A DNA stretch of 64,000 nt from Coleofasciculus sp. FACHB-1120 (GCF_014698845.1 NZ_JACJTV010000009.1:1-64000); one strand, 5' to 3'. Shown: positions 46,189-55,577, numbered from the stretch's first letter. Translations and numbers: made by a program. Notes: a model not told the origin generated them from the sequence alone.

Positions 46189-47421
46189 TTAAGGTTGCGC
46201 GGGATTGGCAGTCAAGACGGCGATTTGCCGCCGCATCCCCTGAAAAATCAGCGCCAGTAGCAGGAGTAACCCACCTGCCAGCCTGTAGGTGCTGCCAAGA
46301 CCCACCTGCTGACTCACTGGTTGGCTAACAATCGGAGACAAAAACTGACCCAAGAATAAGAAGGTGGTGAGTCCGCCTAGAAGACGCCCGCGCAGTGCCT
46401 CTGGTGACTCGGCAGACAGCCACACGGTCAGATTTGGCATCAGGAAGCCTAACCCAAGACCAGCCACCGCTAGACCGATTAAGACCTGCTCGTAGCTCTT
46501 CCCTAAGCCGATGATGCTATAGCCGATACCGATGAGTGCGAAGGCTAGGGCGAGGATGCTGACGAAGTGCAAGCGTGCCTTGATGCGTCCGTAGAGCATG
46601 GATGCAAAGGCACTAAAAAGTGTAGCAAAGGCGATCGCGAGTCCACTTTGCGTCGCGCTAGCCTTGGTTAGGGTTTGGAGATAAAACGGCAACTGGACGG
46701 GAATCAGGTAGAAGATTACCTGCATTAATAGTGCCACTCCGTAAATCAGCGTCAGTAATTTGATGGGAAAGGGTGGGCGAGTGATGGGTAGGACGGAGTC
46801 CGAGGCGAAGCCACCGCTTTCTTGCACTGTGTCTATCTCAACATTAGTGCGCCTTGGCTCATAGAGCAAAACGACGATAAAGGGAAGGATGATGAAGGCG
46901 GAAAGATAAATCAAAAAGGGCAGACGCCAATTCAGGTCAGCAAGAAAGCCGCCGCCTGACAAAAATAAGACGCCGCCAAAAGCCATAAATGCTGCTTGCA
47001 AACCCATGAAGCTAGCGCGTGCCTGACCGATGTAGTAGTCAGCAATCAGGGTGGTCGCGCTGGTCATTACCCCCGCTACTGCCAGACCCAGAAAAGCGCG
47101 ACCCATCAGGATGTGCCCGATGGAATTCAACAAAAAGCCAGAACTCCCGGCAAAACCGTAGAGGATTGTCGAAGCGACCAGTAAAGATTTGCGACCCAAA
47201 CGATCTACAATCAGCCCGGAAATGGGAGCGCCAATCACAATAAATAATGCCGGAACGGTCAAGACAAGTTTGACCCAATATTCCACATTTTCGACGCCAG
47301 AGAAGTAAGCCCGCATCGCGGGAAGTGAAGGCGCAATCGTCGCGCCTGACATCACCGTTAAGGTACTCGTGACCAGTAAGGTGATTTTAACCAGAAGCGA
47401 ATCGGGATTTGCCGTTTTCAT
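46189..47421 (-). CDS. MFS transporter
   Basis: A 410-aa major-facilitator permease with about twelve hydrophobic segments. The MFS signature GLIVDRLGRKSLLVAS lies between helices 2 and 3, and the drug-transporter-like LGLAVAGVMTSATTLIADYY follows. A long loop sits between helices 6 and 7 (about residues 198-220). The substrate is unknown; drug or metabolite efflux is a reasonable guess. It is first of a probable two-gene unit with the gene at 45216. Confidence 0.9.
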   Translation of the reverse strand: MKTANPDSLLVKITLLVTSTLTVMSGATIAPSLPAMRAYFSGVENVEYWVKLVLTVPALFIVIGAPISGLIVDRLGRKSLLVASTILYGFAGSSGFLLNSIGHILMGRAFLGLAVAGVMTSATTLIADYYIGQARASFMGLQAAFMAFGGVLFLSGGGFLADLNWRLPFLIYLSAFIILPFIVVLLYEPRRTNVEIDTVQESGGFASDSVLPITRPPFPIKLLTLIYGVALLMQVIFYLIPVQLPFYLQTLTKASATQSGLAIAFATLFSAFASMLYGRIKARLHFVSILALAFALIGIGYSIIGLGKSYEQVLIGLAVAGLGLGFLMPNLTVWLSAESPEALRGRLLGGLTTFLFLGQFLSPIVSQPVSQQVGLGSTYRLAGGLLLLLALIFQGMRRQIAVLTANPAQP

Positions 47422-47519
47422 TATTCAGATATCAGACAAATATTGAGATCGGGGAGGTTAACCCTCTCTACTGATGCTTATAGAATCGCGATCGCGTTCG
47501 GTTGAAAAATAAGAAAAAT

Positions 47520-48007
47520 TAAGAGGGACGCGCTTCTCTTCTAAGGGAAAATTACGCTGTTTGTACCTTGGCGATTAGGCTTCTGGATCGGGAATTACCC
47601 AAATTTGCAGAAAGTGGACGGGATAATTTCGGAGGAATTAAATTCGCAGTGGGTGATGCCAGCGCCTGCACTCATCATCTGTACTTCTCCTGAATCAATA
47701 CTGCCCCATTTCCCAAGCTGTCTTGATGCTCTATAGCGCCTTCTAGGACGTAGGTGAGGATTTCCATGTCATGATGGCTGTGGGCACCGAAACCAGAACC
47801 GGGTAAGACTCTATCTTCGTTAATCAGCCTGAGAGTGCAAAATCTCATCGGCTTCGGGTCAAACAAACCCCCAAAGGAAAAGGTGCGATCGCTATCCAGC
47901 CAACCCAGCGCCAACCCAGCTTGGTGTAACCGCGATTCTGCCTGTCGTCGATTAAATTGAGCGTATATTGACTCATCGCTTGCACCTCGGTTTGAGTAGT
48001 CAGGCAC
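47520..48007 (-). pseudogene. Pirin-family pseudogene
   Basis: The first 110 codons (48007-47675) are a clear pirin N-terminal cupin with GFGAHSHHDMEILTYVLEG and the metal-binding His residues. After NGAVLI the frame breaks. The pirin continuation SGEVQMMSAGAGITHCEFN is found in a second frame (about 47620-47695), VHFLQIWVIPDPEA in a third (about 47578-47620), and after an in-frame TAA the block SPRYKQRNFPLEEKR (about 47530-47573). Homology then stops, so the C-terminal cupin is missing. Two frameshifts, one stop and truncation make it non-functional. Confidence 0.88.
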
Positions 48008-48272
48008 GGATGTCAGTTCAAACGGTTATTTTAACGAATACAACTGTTAATAACTGTTGTTAGCGCTACTAGGTGACTGTAGCTTTTGTGAGGAAGGCGA
48101 GATAGTTCTATCACGGGAAACGCTCAATACTCTATTTATCTCCTCGGATCTAAAAGGGTCGTTTGTAACAGAATTGCTAATCGAGCTTTTTATCGCCTTT
48201 CTAGCCTTACAATGAGCGTAAATAGCTGTTTTCCCAGATTGTTAACATTTGATTAATTGCAGAGGAACACTT

Positions 48273-48833
48273 ATGGCAAAATCATCTGACAAGGAATTGG
48301 TTGCTAAAGCCTCCCCGGCTCTTGTGGCTTTCTATCTTAGTCAACATCCCGATTCCGAAGGACGGATGATCGATGATATCTGGTTATGGAACTACGATAA
48401 ACTTGAGCGGATTCATGACTACATTCAGTGGCTTTTTCCCCTGAAAGACAAAAGTGGCTACAACCCTAATGCACTAGTTCTCAATGATGAAATTGTTCAA
48501 GCTTTTCGGACAGACCCTCTACTCAAAACACGTCTGCAAAAGTCATTTAAAATAATGCTCAGGTTTTATGGATTTAAATGCAATGAAGGAAATATCAACA
48601 ATATTTTAATAACAAAATCTGACCATTATCAAGATAGAAAACGGACTTGGATTGAGCCTCTGAATCATAATTACCTTCGGATTGCCCGAATTTTAAAATG
48701 TTTGACAACTCTAGGGTTGGAAAATTACGCTCAAGCTTTTTTCAAGTGTTTAGATAATATCTACTCAGAAGAAAGTCAAAAAATTGGGCCTGATACTTAT
48801 GCTTTTTGGAAAAGGGCAATTGAGATGAGTTAA
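48273..48833 (+). CDS. OGFr-domain protein (opioid growth factor receptor-related)
   Basis: 186 aa from ATG 48273 (MAKSSDKELV), with GAGG eight to ten bases upstream; the open frame extends to 48249. The core matches the OGFr_N domain known mostly from animals: FYLSQHPDSEGRMIDDIW, then WNYDKLERIHDYIQWLFPL and a helical rest (RLQKSFKIMLRFYGFK; NYLRIARILKCLTTLGL). No signal peptide or membrane helix. The function in bacteria is unknown. Base composition is more AT-rich than its neighbours, which fits acquisition by transfer. Confidence 0.85.
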   Translation: MAKSSDKELVAKASPALVAFYLSQHPDSEGRMIDDIWLWNYDKLERIHDYIQWLFPLKDKSGYNPNALVLNDEIVQAFRTDPLLKTRLQKSFKIMLRFYGFKCNEGNINNILITKSDHYQDRKRTWIEPLNHNYLRIARILKCLTTLGLENYAQAFFKCLDNIYSEESQKIGPDTYAFWKRAIEMS

Positions 48834-48939
48834 TCGTTGGGGATTTATTGCCTAAAAGATAATTTCAATCAAAAACCAACGAGAAAATCGCCTGTTCTTT
48901 GATAAAAGAGTGGGCGATTTTTATCTCCCTAGAAAGGCT

Positions 48940-48964
48940 GTAGGGGCGAATGCTTCGTCCCTAC
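48940..48964. repeat. Palindromic repeat GTAGGGGCGAA
   Basis: GTAGGGGCG ... CGTCCCTAC is an imperfect palindrome of a type (GTAGGGGCGAAT) common in cyanobacterial spacers, here between convergent genes. Confidence 0.6.
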
Positions 48965-49042
48965 CGAGTCTTTTATCATTAATCACAAATCCCAGGATGT
49001 TGCTTTAATCAATACCGATTAATTAAATGATCCAGTCGATGC

Positions 49043-49828
49043 TTACACGGGATGCAGGTGAGTTTTAATCGTCACCCAAGGGGCTTTCGCGATCGCGTTC
49101 CGCATCGTTTCCTCATCTGGGAAGGTTTCTGATAGATAGCGTCCTTCGCAAACCAGCGTCACCGCATTCTCGGAAAAAGGCCAAGGACTCATCGCAACCT
49201 GGGTTGGATCGCCTGCTAGTGGCGTCAGCTTCAGGGTAATTTCGCCGTCAGCCGTGGGAACCTTATCCACAGAACGCTCTTTACTCAGCTTCATGCACAG
49301 GATTAGGGATAAGCAATCCCAGATTCCCACTAACTGCCGATTTCGGGCGATCGCTTCTGGTGTGCTGTAGGGTGCGTAGTTCGGATCGTTGCGGAGGGAG
49401 TCAATTAATTCCTTCTGGAAAGCCTGTTCACGCCCCAGGAAGTCCTGCACAAGCTGGATATCTTCTGGGGAGTCGTTGCTAGAGTCGTAATGCTCATAGA
49501 GGCGCGTGCCATGCAGCGAAGCCAACAGCGCTGGATATCTTCCTTGGGCGATCGCGAATTGTCCGGCTTTTGACCAAATATCTATATGGGTTTTTCTCGG
49601 TAATTCCGTGAAACTGTGCGGCAAACCTGTTTTTGGGTTGAAGGTGGGCGTCCTTTCCCAGGACAGCCAGCCAATATCATGTTGCTCGGCACCTAAGCAA
49701 ACCTCTTCTCTAGGTTCCAACTTCCCAAAATATTCATTTCCCCAAGCTTGCGCCAATTGACCCGATACCCACGCATGGGCAAGCTGCGCGATCGCTATTA
49801 GCCCCTCTGGTTCTTTGCGATATATCAT
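49043..49828 (-). CDS. DUF3891 family protein
   Basis: 261 aa. The family pattern is QLAHAWVSGQLAQAWGN and AEQHDIGWLSWERTP, with HDIGW suggesting a metal-binding HD-like pair. Further blocks are SLHGTRLYEHY and GIWDCLSLILCM. It is probably cytosolic. HD-type hydrolases are a tempting analogy, but the function is unknown. ATG 49828 opens MIYRKEPEGLIAIAQ. Confidence 0.85.
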   Translation of the reverse strand: MIYRKEPEGLIAIAQLAHAWVSGQLAQAWGNEYFGKLEPREEVCLGAEQHDIGWLSWERTPTFNPKTGLPHSFTELPRKTHIDIWSKAGQFAIAQGRYPALLASLHGTRLYEHYDSSNDSPEDIQLVQDFLGREQAFQKELIDSLRNDPNYAPYSTPEAIARNRQLVGIWDCLSLILCMKLSKERSVDKVPTADGEITLKLTPLAGDPTQVAMSPWPFSENAVTLVCEGRYLSETFPDEETMRNAIAKAPWVTIKTHLHPV

Positions 49829-50299
49829 TAATCGTTCCTACCGCATCTTCTCTATATATAGTCGTGATGAGTTGGATGCTCCTCATCACAGCAAGCCGTA
49901 CCTTATCCATTTAAACCGTTTGCGTCCCACGAGTCTGTCCACTCCGAGATTGATTTCCGCGAACGGGATCGGCTGTGAATGGAGTAATCCTAATTTCCTT
50001 TTTTTTAAGGAAGGCAAGAAAGGAGCGAAGAGGTTGGATGTAACGTTAGGTGAATCAGGCGAGATCAAACATAAGGGGACGCGATCTCGAAGCGAGTGCG
50101 ATCGCGTCCCCTCAAACTCAGAACCTCAAATGCAGAACCTCAAATGCACAAGTCGGCGCAACGACAGTTGAACCGGAAGTTTTACTGACTAATTACCATT
50201 TCACTTTAGGTCTGCCACAAATACGTCTATTGCCCCCCTTTTTAAGGGGGGTTGGGGGGATCGCAAATGTGACATAAAAATAGTGAATTGGTATAAGTT
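49829..50299. other. 471-bp spacer with palindromic repeats
   Basis: No gene. AGGGGACGCGAT (50074-50085) and ATCGCGTCCCCT (50101-50112) form a perfect 12-bp stem. CCCCCCTT (50233-50240) and AAGGGGGG (50244-50251) form a second hairpin followed by TTGGGGGGATC, a frequent cyanobacterial spacer motif. 'AACCTCAAATGCA' is repeated near 50120-50150. Confidence 0.65.
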
Positions 50300-51196
50300 T
50301 TATTGACTGCTCAGCTGAGCCAACCAATCCAAAATCAAAGGATTCACCACGTCCGGACGTTCATCATGGGGACAGTGACCCGTTTTGGGAATGCCAACAA
50401 CTTTCACGGGTTGCCCATTCTCACTTAGCTCTTTATAAATCGTCGCACCCTTAATTGGCGTCCAGGGGTCATCTTCTCCCCAAAGTACCAGCAGCGGGTG
50501 TTGTATTTTTGGCAACAACTCAGCTGGGCTAGGGCCAGGGGGTGCCGTGAGAATTGAGGCAAAAACCTGCTGAGCGCCGGTGTCGCAGGAAGGATCGTAA
50601 AGCATATCCACCAGTTCATCCGTGATGGCTTCAGGGTTCACGTAGACCTGTCTGAGTGTGCGACGGAGACGATCTTTCTGACGGATGCGGTTAAATAGGA
50701 ACGGGCCAGCGACTTTGGAACTGACCAGCTTGGTGAAGGCTCCCATCACCAGCCGCAGAGGGAAATTCAGCTCATCGGGGCGATGATTCAAGCCCCCGGC
50801 ACAGTTAATCAGCACGCCACCGGCGGAAATTTCTGGAGAATTCACCACTACCATCAAGCTGAGTAATGCCCCAATCGAGTTGCCGACAAAGACGGTTGGT
50901 TCCTGAATATGAGTTTTCCAGAAATCCTTGAGCAATTCTTCCCACAACTGGAGATTGTAATCGAGGGCTGGCTTGTCCGAACCGCCGAATCCGAGTAAAT
51001 CTAGGGCAAATACTCGGTAGCCCTCAGCGGCGAGGACTGGCATATTCTTGCGCCAGTGTCCAATGGAAGCGCCAAAGCCGTGAATCAGCACCAGAGGGCG
51101 ACCCGTGCCCATGACTGTGTACTGAATCCGGTAGCCGCGCCAAGTCCAGTTGAGTTTTTCAAAAGTGCTTCCTGTTTTTAGCTGCTGAGTCGTCAC
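50300..51196 (-). CDS. Alpha/beta-fold hydrolase
   Basis: 298 aa. The fold shows HGFGASIGHWRKNMPVLA (oxyanion loop), DLLGFGGSDKP, the nucleophile elbow GNSIGA (Ser), the acid Asp in WGEDDPWTP and the catalytic His in GHCPHDERP. The cap region is KLVSSKVAGPFLFNRIRQKD. It is soluble. The family includes esterases and haloalkane-dehalogenase-like or chlorophyll-related hydrolases; the substrate is not determinable. Confidence 0.92.
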   Translation of the reverse strand: MTTQQLKTGSTFEKLNWTWRGYRIQYTVMGTGRPLVLIHGFGASIGHWRKNMPVLAAEGYRVFALDLLGFGGSDKPALDYNLQLWEELLKDFWKTHIQEPTVFVGNSIGALLSLMVVVNSPEISAGGVLINCAGGLNHRPDELNFPLRLVMGAFTKLVSSKVAGPFLFNRIRQKDRLRRTLRQVYVNPEAITDELVDMLYDPSCDTGAQQVFASILTAPPGPSPAELLPKIQHPLLVLWGEDDPWTPIKGATIYKELSENGQPVKVVGIPKTGHCPHDERPDVVNPLILDWLAQLSSQ

Positions 51197-51328
51197 GATA
51201 ATTATTAAGATTCCTTAACTATTTTTCTATCGTAATAGTCTCTATCATTAAAAAGAGATAAACCAGGGAACATCTAACCGACTTGAAAAGTCACGCTACA
51301 CGTTTTGATTAGGTGTGAGAAGAGATTA

Positions 51329-53389
51329 ATGAAGCGAAGTTCCTTGGTATTTTTAGGCAGCCTGGTGTTTGCGGCTGCCGGTTTAAGTATGACAACGGTT
51401 GCCCCTGCGATCGCGCAAGTTGGACAAACAACTGGCAATCTGCCCTTATCGGGTCGAAATCTGCTCAGCCAAGCAGAAGACGATACCACTCAGCTGCCAA
51501 CATCGGTTGCTGAAGCTGTTTTAAAGGATGCGGCTCAACGGACAGGAGTGCAAACTTCTGACTTAAGCATCCTTCAGGTGGCGAAGCAAAATTGGTCAGA
51601 TGGTTGTCTGGAGTTGGCAGAAGCGGGTACTTCCTGCACTCAGGCAATAGTTCCCGGCTGGCTGGTGCTGGTCGCTAGCGCCAAAGAACAAGGATTTTGG
51701 GTTTATCGCACCAACGAATCGGGTTCGCTAGTGAAGTGGGATGAAACAGCGACCCAAACCTTGACGGCTCGACTCCGGTCGGAAAGTACCACCACTGGGC
51801 AACAGACAACAACCCGTCGCACGGAAACCACCGAGCAAAGGAGTACCGTCCGCACAGAACAGCGGTCTACGGTGGCAATGACCGAATCCGCAGGCAACTT
51901 TAGTCTTGCCGTTCTGCAACCCGCAGGCAGCCTCACAGAGGTGATTACTCGCGTATCGGTGAAGTCGAAACAAGGCAACAGCTATTCCCAAGAGCAGTAT
52001 CTTGGCGACTTCAGATACAAAATCAAGCAAAAAGCGAAGTTTGTCAAAGGTGTGAATCCGGGCGATCGCGTGGTCGTGCGTCTATACGACCAAAATCGCT
52101 TGATTGGGTACAGCGAGTTTGAATGCTTGTCTGAAAACGCCGCCGTTAACCTAATTTTGTCAGAAAATCCGTCTGAAACCCGTGTAGTGCGGACTGTGTA
52201 CGGCATTGATGCCGACATGGATGGCAACATCGACAGCGGTACCACCGCCTACAACTACTACACCCAAATCGACTCTCAGGAACGGGTAACATTCCTGAGC
52301 AGCGTCGAGCAAATTAACGTCAGCCAGTTCCAATCGAGCGAGATTTCGACTTCGGCGGCGACTAGCGTTTATTCCAGCTCATTTACTAGCGGTGAATCAA
52401 TGCTGGCGGGTGAGACGATGAGCGTTTACAGTTCAGGAATGGCTGCCTTATTGACATCAGCTCCCGGTCAGTTGGTGCAGGTGATTGGGGTAGAAGCCGA
52501 GAACGCGACCTACGAAGTCAGCCAGCTGCTGGCAAGATATGCAAACGTGGGAGTCACTCGAAACATCCAGACGAGTTTTCCCGATGTTCCGCAGGGATAC
52601 TGGGCAAAAGATTTTATCGCCCAACTGGCGGAGTTAGAAATTATCGAAGGCTTCCCCGATGGCCGATTCCGACCGGATCAGCCGGTGACTCGCGCCCAGT
52701 TTGCGGCGATGCTGCGGAAAGCGTTTGAGATGAATAAAGTGCGGAATGCGATCGCCTTCCGCGATGTCTCCTCTGATTACTGGGCGTACAGTGCTATCCA
52801 AGAAGCCTATGAAATGGGCTTTTTAGGCGCTGTTTCCAGCAATGCATTCAACCCCACCCAAAAGCTTTCTCGTCTGGATATCTTAGTGGCATTGGCAAAG
52901 GGAATGAACTACTCTTCTGCCAGTACCACCACCCAGACGCTACTGCAAGTTTACAGCGATGCCGCTAGCATCCCTAGCGACGTCCGCAGTTTGGTTGCGG
53001 CGGCGACAGAACGGGGTCTGGTGGTGAACTATCCCAATGTCCAGTCACTCAAACCCAATCAAGTTGCCACCCGTGCAGAGGTGTGTGCTTTCCTCTACCA
53101 AGCCTTAGTCAGCACTGGGAAGGCTCAGAACATCGCCTCGCCATACGTGGCGGGAGAAGGTGCGAAACCCCCCACAGTGCGCGAAGTTGATACTCCCAAG
53201 CCAGAAAACGTCCCTGGCGATAACCGTGAGGTAGAGGGGAACGAACGCACGAATCAGCGTCAGAATTGCAACCAAGGGGTCGGTAATGGGTCAGAAGGTT
53301 GCGATCCGGGCAATTCCAATCGGAACCAGCCCAGTAACGACGAAGGAGCAGGCGCAGCGCCTGGCAGTCCGGGTCGTCAGGGTCGGTAA
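51329..53389 (+). CDS. SLH-domain surface protein
   Basis: 686 aa from ATG 51329 (open frame from TTG 51305), with GAGAAGAGA upstream. A signal peptide (MKRSSLVFLG ... APAIA) comes first. A region with WSDGCLELAEAGTSC and a Thr-rich stretch follows, then a domain of unknown type (about 195-310). Three SLH repeats follow, about 425-600 (FPDVPQGYWAKDFIAQLAEL; FRDVSSDYWAYSAIQEAYEM; PSDVRSLVAAATERGLV). The C-terminal tail is Gly/Asn-rich with NCNQGVGNGSEGCDPGNSN, a two-Cys motif seen in some surface proteins. SLH repeats in cyanobacteria usually anchor proteins to the peptidoglycan or periplasm. Confidence 0.92.
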   Translation: MKRSSLVFLGSLVFAAAGLSMTTVAPAIAQVGQTTGNLPLSGRNLLSQAEDDTTQLPTSVAEAVLKDAAQRTGVQTSDLSILQVAKQNWSDGCLELAEAGTSCTQAIVPGWLVLVASAKEQGFWVYRTNESGSLVKWDETATQTLTARLRSESTTTGQQTTTRRTETTEQRSTVRTEQRSTVAMTESAGNFSLAVLQPAGSLTEVITRVSVKSKQGNSYSQEQYLGDFRYKIKQKAKFVKGVNPGDRVVVRLYDQNRLIGYSEFECLSENAAVNLILSENPSETRVVRTVYGIDADMDGNIDSGTTAYNYYTQIDSQERVTFLSSVEQINVSQFQSSEISTSAATSVYSSSFTSGESMLAGETMSVYSSGMAALLTSAPGQLVQVIGVEAENATYEVSQLLARYANVGVTRNIQTSFPDVPQGYWAKDFIAQLAELEIIEGFPDGRFRPDQPVTRAQFAAMLRKAFEMNKVRNAIAFRDVSSDYWAYSAIQEAYEMGFLGAVSSNAFNPTQKLSRLDILVALAKGMNYSSASTTTQTLLQVYSDAASIPSDVRSLVAAATERGLVVNYPNVQSLKPNQVATRAEVCAFLYQALVSTGKAQNIASPYVAGEGAKPPTVREVDTPKPENVPGDNREVEGNERTNQRQNCNQGVGNGSEGCDPGNSNRNQPSNDEGAGAAPGSPGRQGR

Positions 53390-53421
53390 TCGTCGGTAAT
53401 CGTTAGTCTGACGACTAAAGA

Positions 53422-53466
53422 AAGCCGCAGCTATCCAAATTGAATAGCTGCGGCTTCTATTTTTTC
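53422..53466 (+). terminator. Strong terminator after SLH gene
   Basis: AAGCCGCAGCTAT (53422-53434) and ATAGCTGCGGCTT (53444-53456) form a perfect 13-bp stem followed by CTATTTTTTC. It sits between convergent genes and could serve both strands. Confidence 0.9.
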
Positions 53467-53476
53467 GACGTTTATA

Positions 53477-54517
53477 TTAGTCATTAGCAATATTATTTCC
53501 CTTCTGGTTTACATAAACTTCTCTACTTGGAAAAGGGATAGTAATTTCTTCTTGTTGATAGCGTCGGTGTAATTTTTTGATAAATTTATGCTTGGCAATT
53601 CGTTGGTTTAGAAATTCATTAACTCTAAGAAACACTGTAAAATTAATACTAAATTCTCCAAAGTTTTGATATAAGATAAAAGGCTCAAAATCAGAAATAT
53701 CGGCTGCTAATTCTTGCATTACTTCCTTAGCAACTTCAACCGTTATTTCTTCAACGTGTTCCAAGTCGCTATCGTAACTAACACCTACTTGAATTGGTAA
53801 AGTTATTTCTTTCACTGGTAAATGGTAATTCGTAAAAATGGCAGAAGCCAGTTTTGTATTAGGCACAACGACTAGATTATTTGGCAGTTCTCTAATCACC
53901 GTATTCCGCCAAGTGATATCGGTAACGTAACCTTCTTGTCCCGTCTCTAGTTTTACATAGTCGCCAGTTCTGACTTGTCCAGAAATAATCAAATATAATC
54001 CTGAAAATAAGTTAGATAGGGTATCCTGAAATGCCAAAGCAACGGCCAAACCGCCAATTCCCAAGGTTGCCAAAATAGGTGTAATGGAAATCCCTAGCGT
54101 TTGCAAGATCATCAAGATTCCCAAAACCAGAACGACAATTTTGGCTAGGTTAGATAGTAATGAAGCTGAAACTCCGGGTGTTCTTTGGCCAAATATCGTA
54201 ACAAAACTCGCCGTCAGTCTGGCTAAAACTAAGGTGACAGAATAGAGGAAAATAACAGTCAGAATATTCTGAAAAATGCCAGAAATCCGGTCAGGAATAA
54301 CCTGATTTAGTTGAAGGGTAAAAATGGCTCCGTAAAAGCCAGCAACAATAAACCAAATTTTGGGGATGCCACGCAGGGAATGAAAAACGATTTCATTCCC
54401 TGGCAACCGAGTTTTAACAGCTATTCTTTTGAGTCTGGGAAGAAAAAATTTATCAAAAATTATCCCCACCAGAAATCCGCTAAGAATAAAGGCAATCGGG
54501 ACAATCCATTGCTTCAT
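53477..54517 (-). CDS. Mechanosensitive ion channel (MscS family)
   Basis: A 346-aa inner-membrane channel that releases solutes under hypo-osmotic stress. Hydrophobic helices lie at about 5-25, 50-72, 85-105 and 130-155. The pore helix is Gly/Ala-rich (ILATLGIGGLAVALAFQDTL). The beta domain is GQVRTGDYVKLETGQEGYV with DITWRNTVIRELPNNLVVVPN. A cytosolic vestibule domain follows. ATG 54517 opens MKQWIVPIAFILSGF. Confidence 0.95.
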   Translation of the reverse strand: MKQWIVPIAFILSGFLVGIIFDKFFLPRLKRIAVKTRLPGNEIVFHSLRGIPKIWFIVAGFYGAIFTLQLNQVIPDRISGIFQNILTVIFLYSVTLVLARLTASFVTIFGQRTPGVSASLLSNLAKIVVLVLGILMILQTLGISITPILATLGIGGLAVALAFQDTLSNLFSGLYLIISGQVRTGDYVKLETGQEGYVTDITWRNTVIRELPNNLVVVPNTKLASAIFTNYHLPVKEITLPIQVGVSYDSDLEHVEEITVEVAKEVMQELAADISDFEPFILYQNFGEFSINFTVFLRVNEFLNQRIAKHKFIKKLHRRYQQEEITIPFPSREVYVNQKGNNIAND

Positions 54518-54563
54518 GTTGATAGTTTTATCTCAAATCTATTTGTATATGTTATGAGACTGA

Positions 54564-54596
54564 CGATAGGGGCAACCTCCAGAGTTGCCCCTATCG
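54564..54596. repeat. Palindromic repeat CGATAGGGGCAAC
   Basis: CGATAGGGGCAAC (54564-54576) and GTTGCCCCTATCG (54584-54596) form a perfect 13-bp stem with a 7-nt loop, upstream of the MscS gene. Confidence 0.8.
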
Positions 54597-54681
54597 CGGC
54601 TACACATAGCAGCGAGACAATTGTAGAGAAACGATTTATCTCATATGCTGGCGCGACCTATAGAAAAAAGATACAGCGTAG

Positions 54682-55212
54682 TTACGACAATTGTTGCTTC
54701 AACTGATCGATCAACTGTCTCAAATTTTCTGGGCTGAGAATGGCTTTCACTTCCAACTGTTGCTGAGTATCTCGCAGAGTCAGGATGTGGTTTTCACCTT
54801 CCTTAGCAGCAAATTGCAATTGGGGAGATTTAAATTCAATCTTTTGATAGATGGTTTCTGGTATCCCTACCCGAATAACCAGTTCTTTTTGAGATTGGGG
54901 ATAGATATAAAGTTGCTGGCGAAGGGTATCGAGTTCGAGTTTGGTAGGCGTAGTGCTGCGTTCTCGATCTTCGTTGATTTTGCGCCAGTAGAGAGTGATA
55001 CCGCGAATCTCAGGGATTTGAATCTCAAATACTTCGTCAAAGCGTTGGGGTTCCCAATCGAGTTCGGTAGCATCGCCCGTCTGGGGAATGATTCGCTGTC
55101 GCCACGTGATTTTATTGTCGATGAGACTTGCCCACCATTCGCGGATGGTTGCGAAGTTGTTGGTATTGTCAGGATTATTGCTGCCCTGTTCCCAGACGAT
55201 TTTGTGTTGCAT
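54682..55212 (-). CDS. Hypothetical protein, 176 aa
   Basis: I do not recognise the family. It is a soluble, acidic protein with probable beta-strand content (FEIQIPEIRGITLYWRKI; IYPQSQKELVIRVG) and a helical end (PENLRQLIDQLKQQLS). ATG 55212 opens MQHKIVWEQGSNNPDN. Open frames in other phases across this locus are less protein-like. It is transcribed away from the unknown gene at 55578. Confidence 0.65.
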   Translation of the reverse strand: MQHKIVWEQGSNNPDNTNNFATIREWWASLIDNKITWRQRIIPQTGDATELDWEPQRFDEVFEIQIPEIRGITLYWRKINEDRERSTTPTKLELDTLRQQLYIYPQSQKELVIRVGIPETIYQKIEFKSPQLQFAAKEGENHILTLRDTQQQLEVKAILSPENLRQLIDQLKQQLS

Positions 55213-55577
55213 TTTCTCTCTTCCCTCCCCATCGCTTGCTGATTTCTCTTCTCTCCATCCAGTTTAAACTTCCTCCCTTGCCGGGAGTTGCTGTGACACA
55301 AAGATGTCGAAGTGTTGTATACGGCGTATCTACAGCGATCGCTCGCTTGCCTTATCTTCAAGTCTAAAATCGGATGAATTTTGGGTGGGGAAGAGATGCT
55401 ACGCCAGATTTTGCGATCGCTTCTAAATCTACCTTGAGCAGGTTTCGTCATACACTTTATATTGGTTCTCAGTCCGCGCCAGCGGGCTTTGTTTAAAAGT
55501 TCTCGCAACTTCTACTTCCTTGCTTCTAAAGTAGGGTTGGCATAGCTGTGATTTAAATCGCCAGGTATGGTAGCAAT
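55213..55577. other. 365-bp divergent spacer
   Basis: Promoter region between two unrecognised divergent genes. One HIP1-like site lies near 55336. No gene is seen. Confidence 0.45.

Noticed and set aside
54691-55242. 183-aa plus-strand protein
   Set aside because: It is antisense to the better-supported 54682-55212 gene and has no recognisable features.
54867-55508. 213-aa minus-strand protein
   Set aside because: It overlaps the 176-aa gene in another phase and has biased composition; it is a shadow frame.
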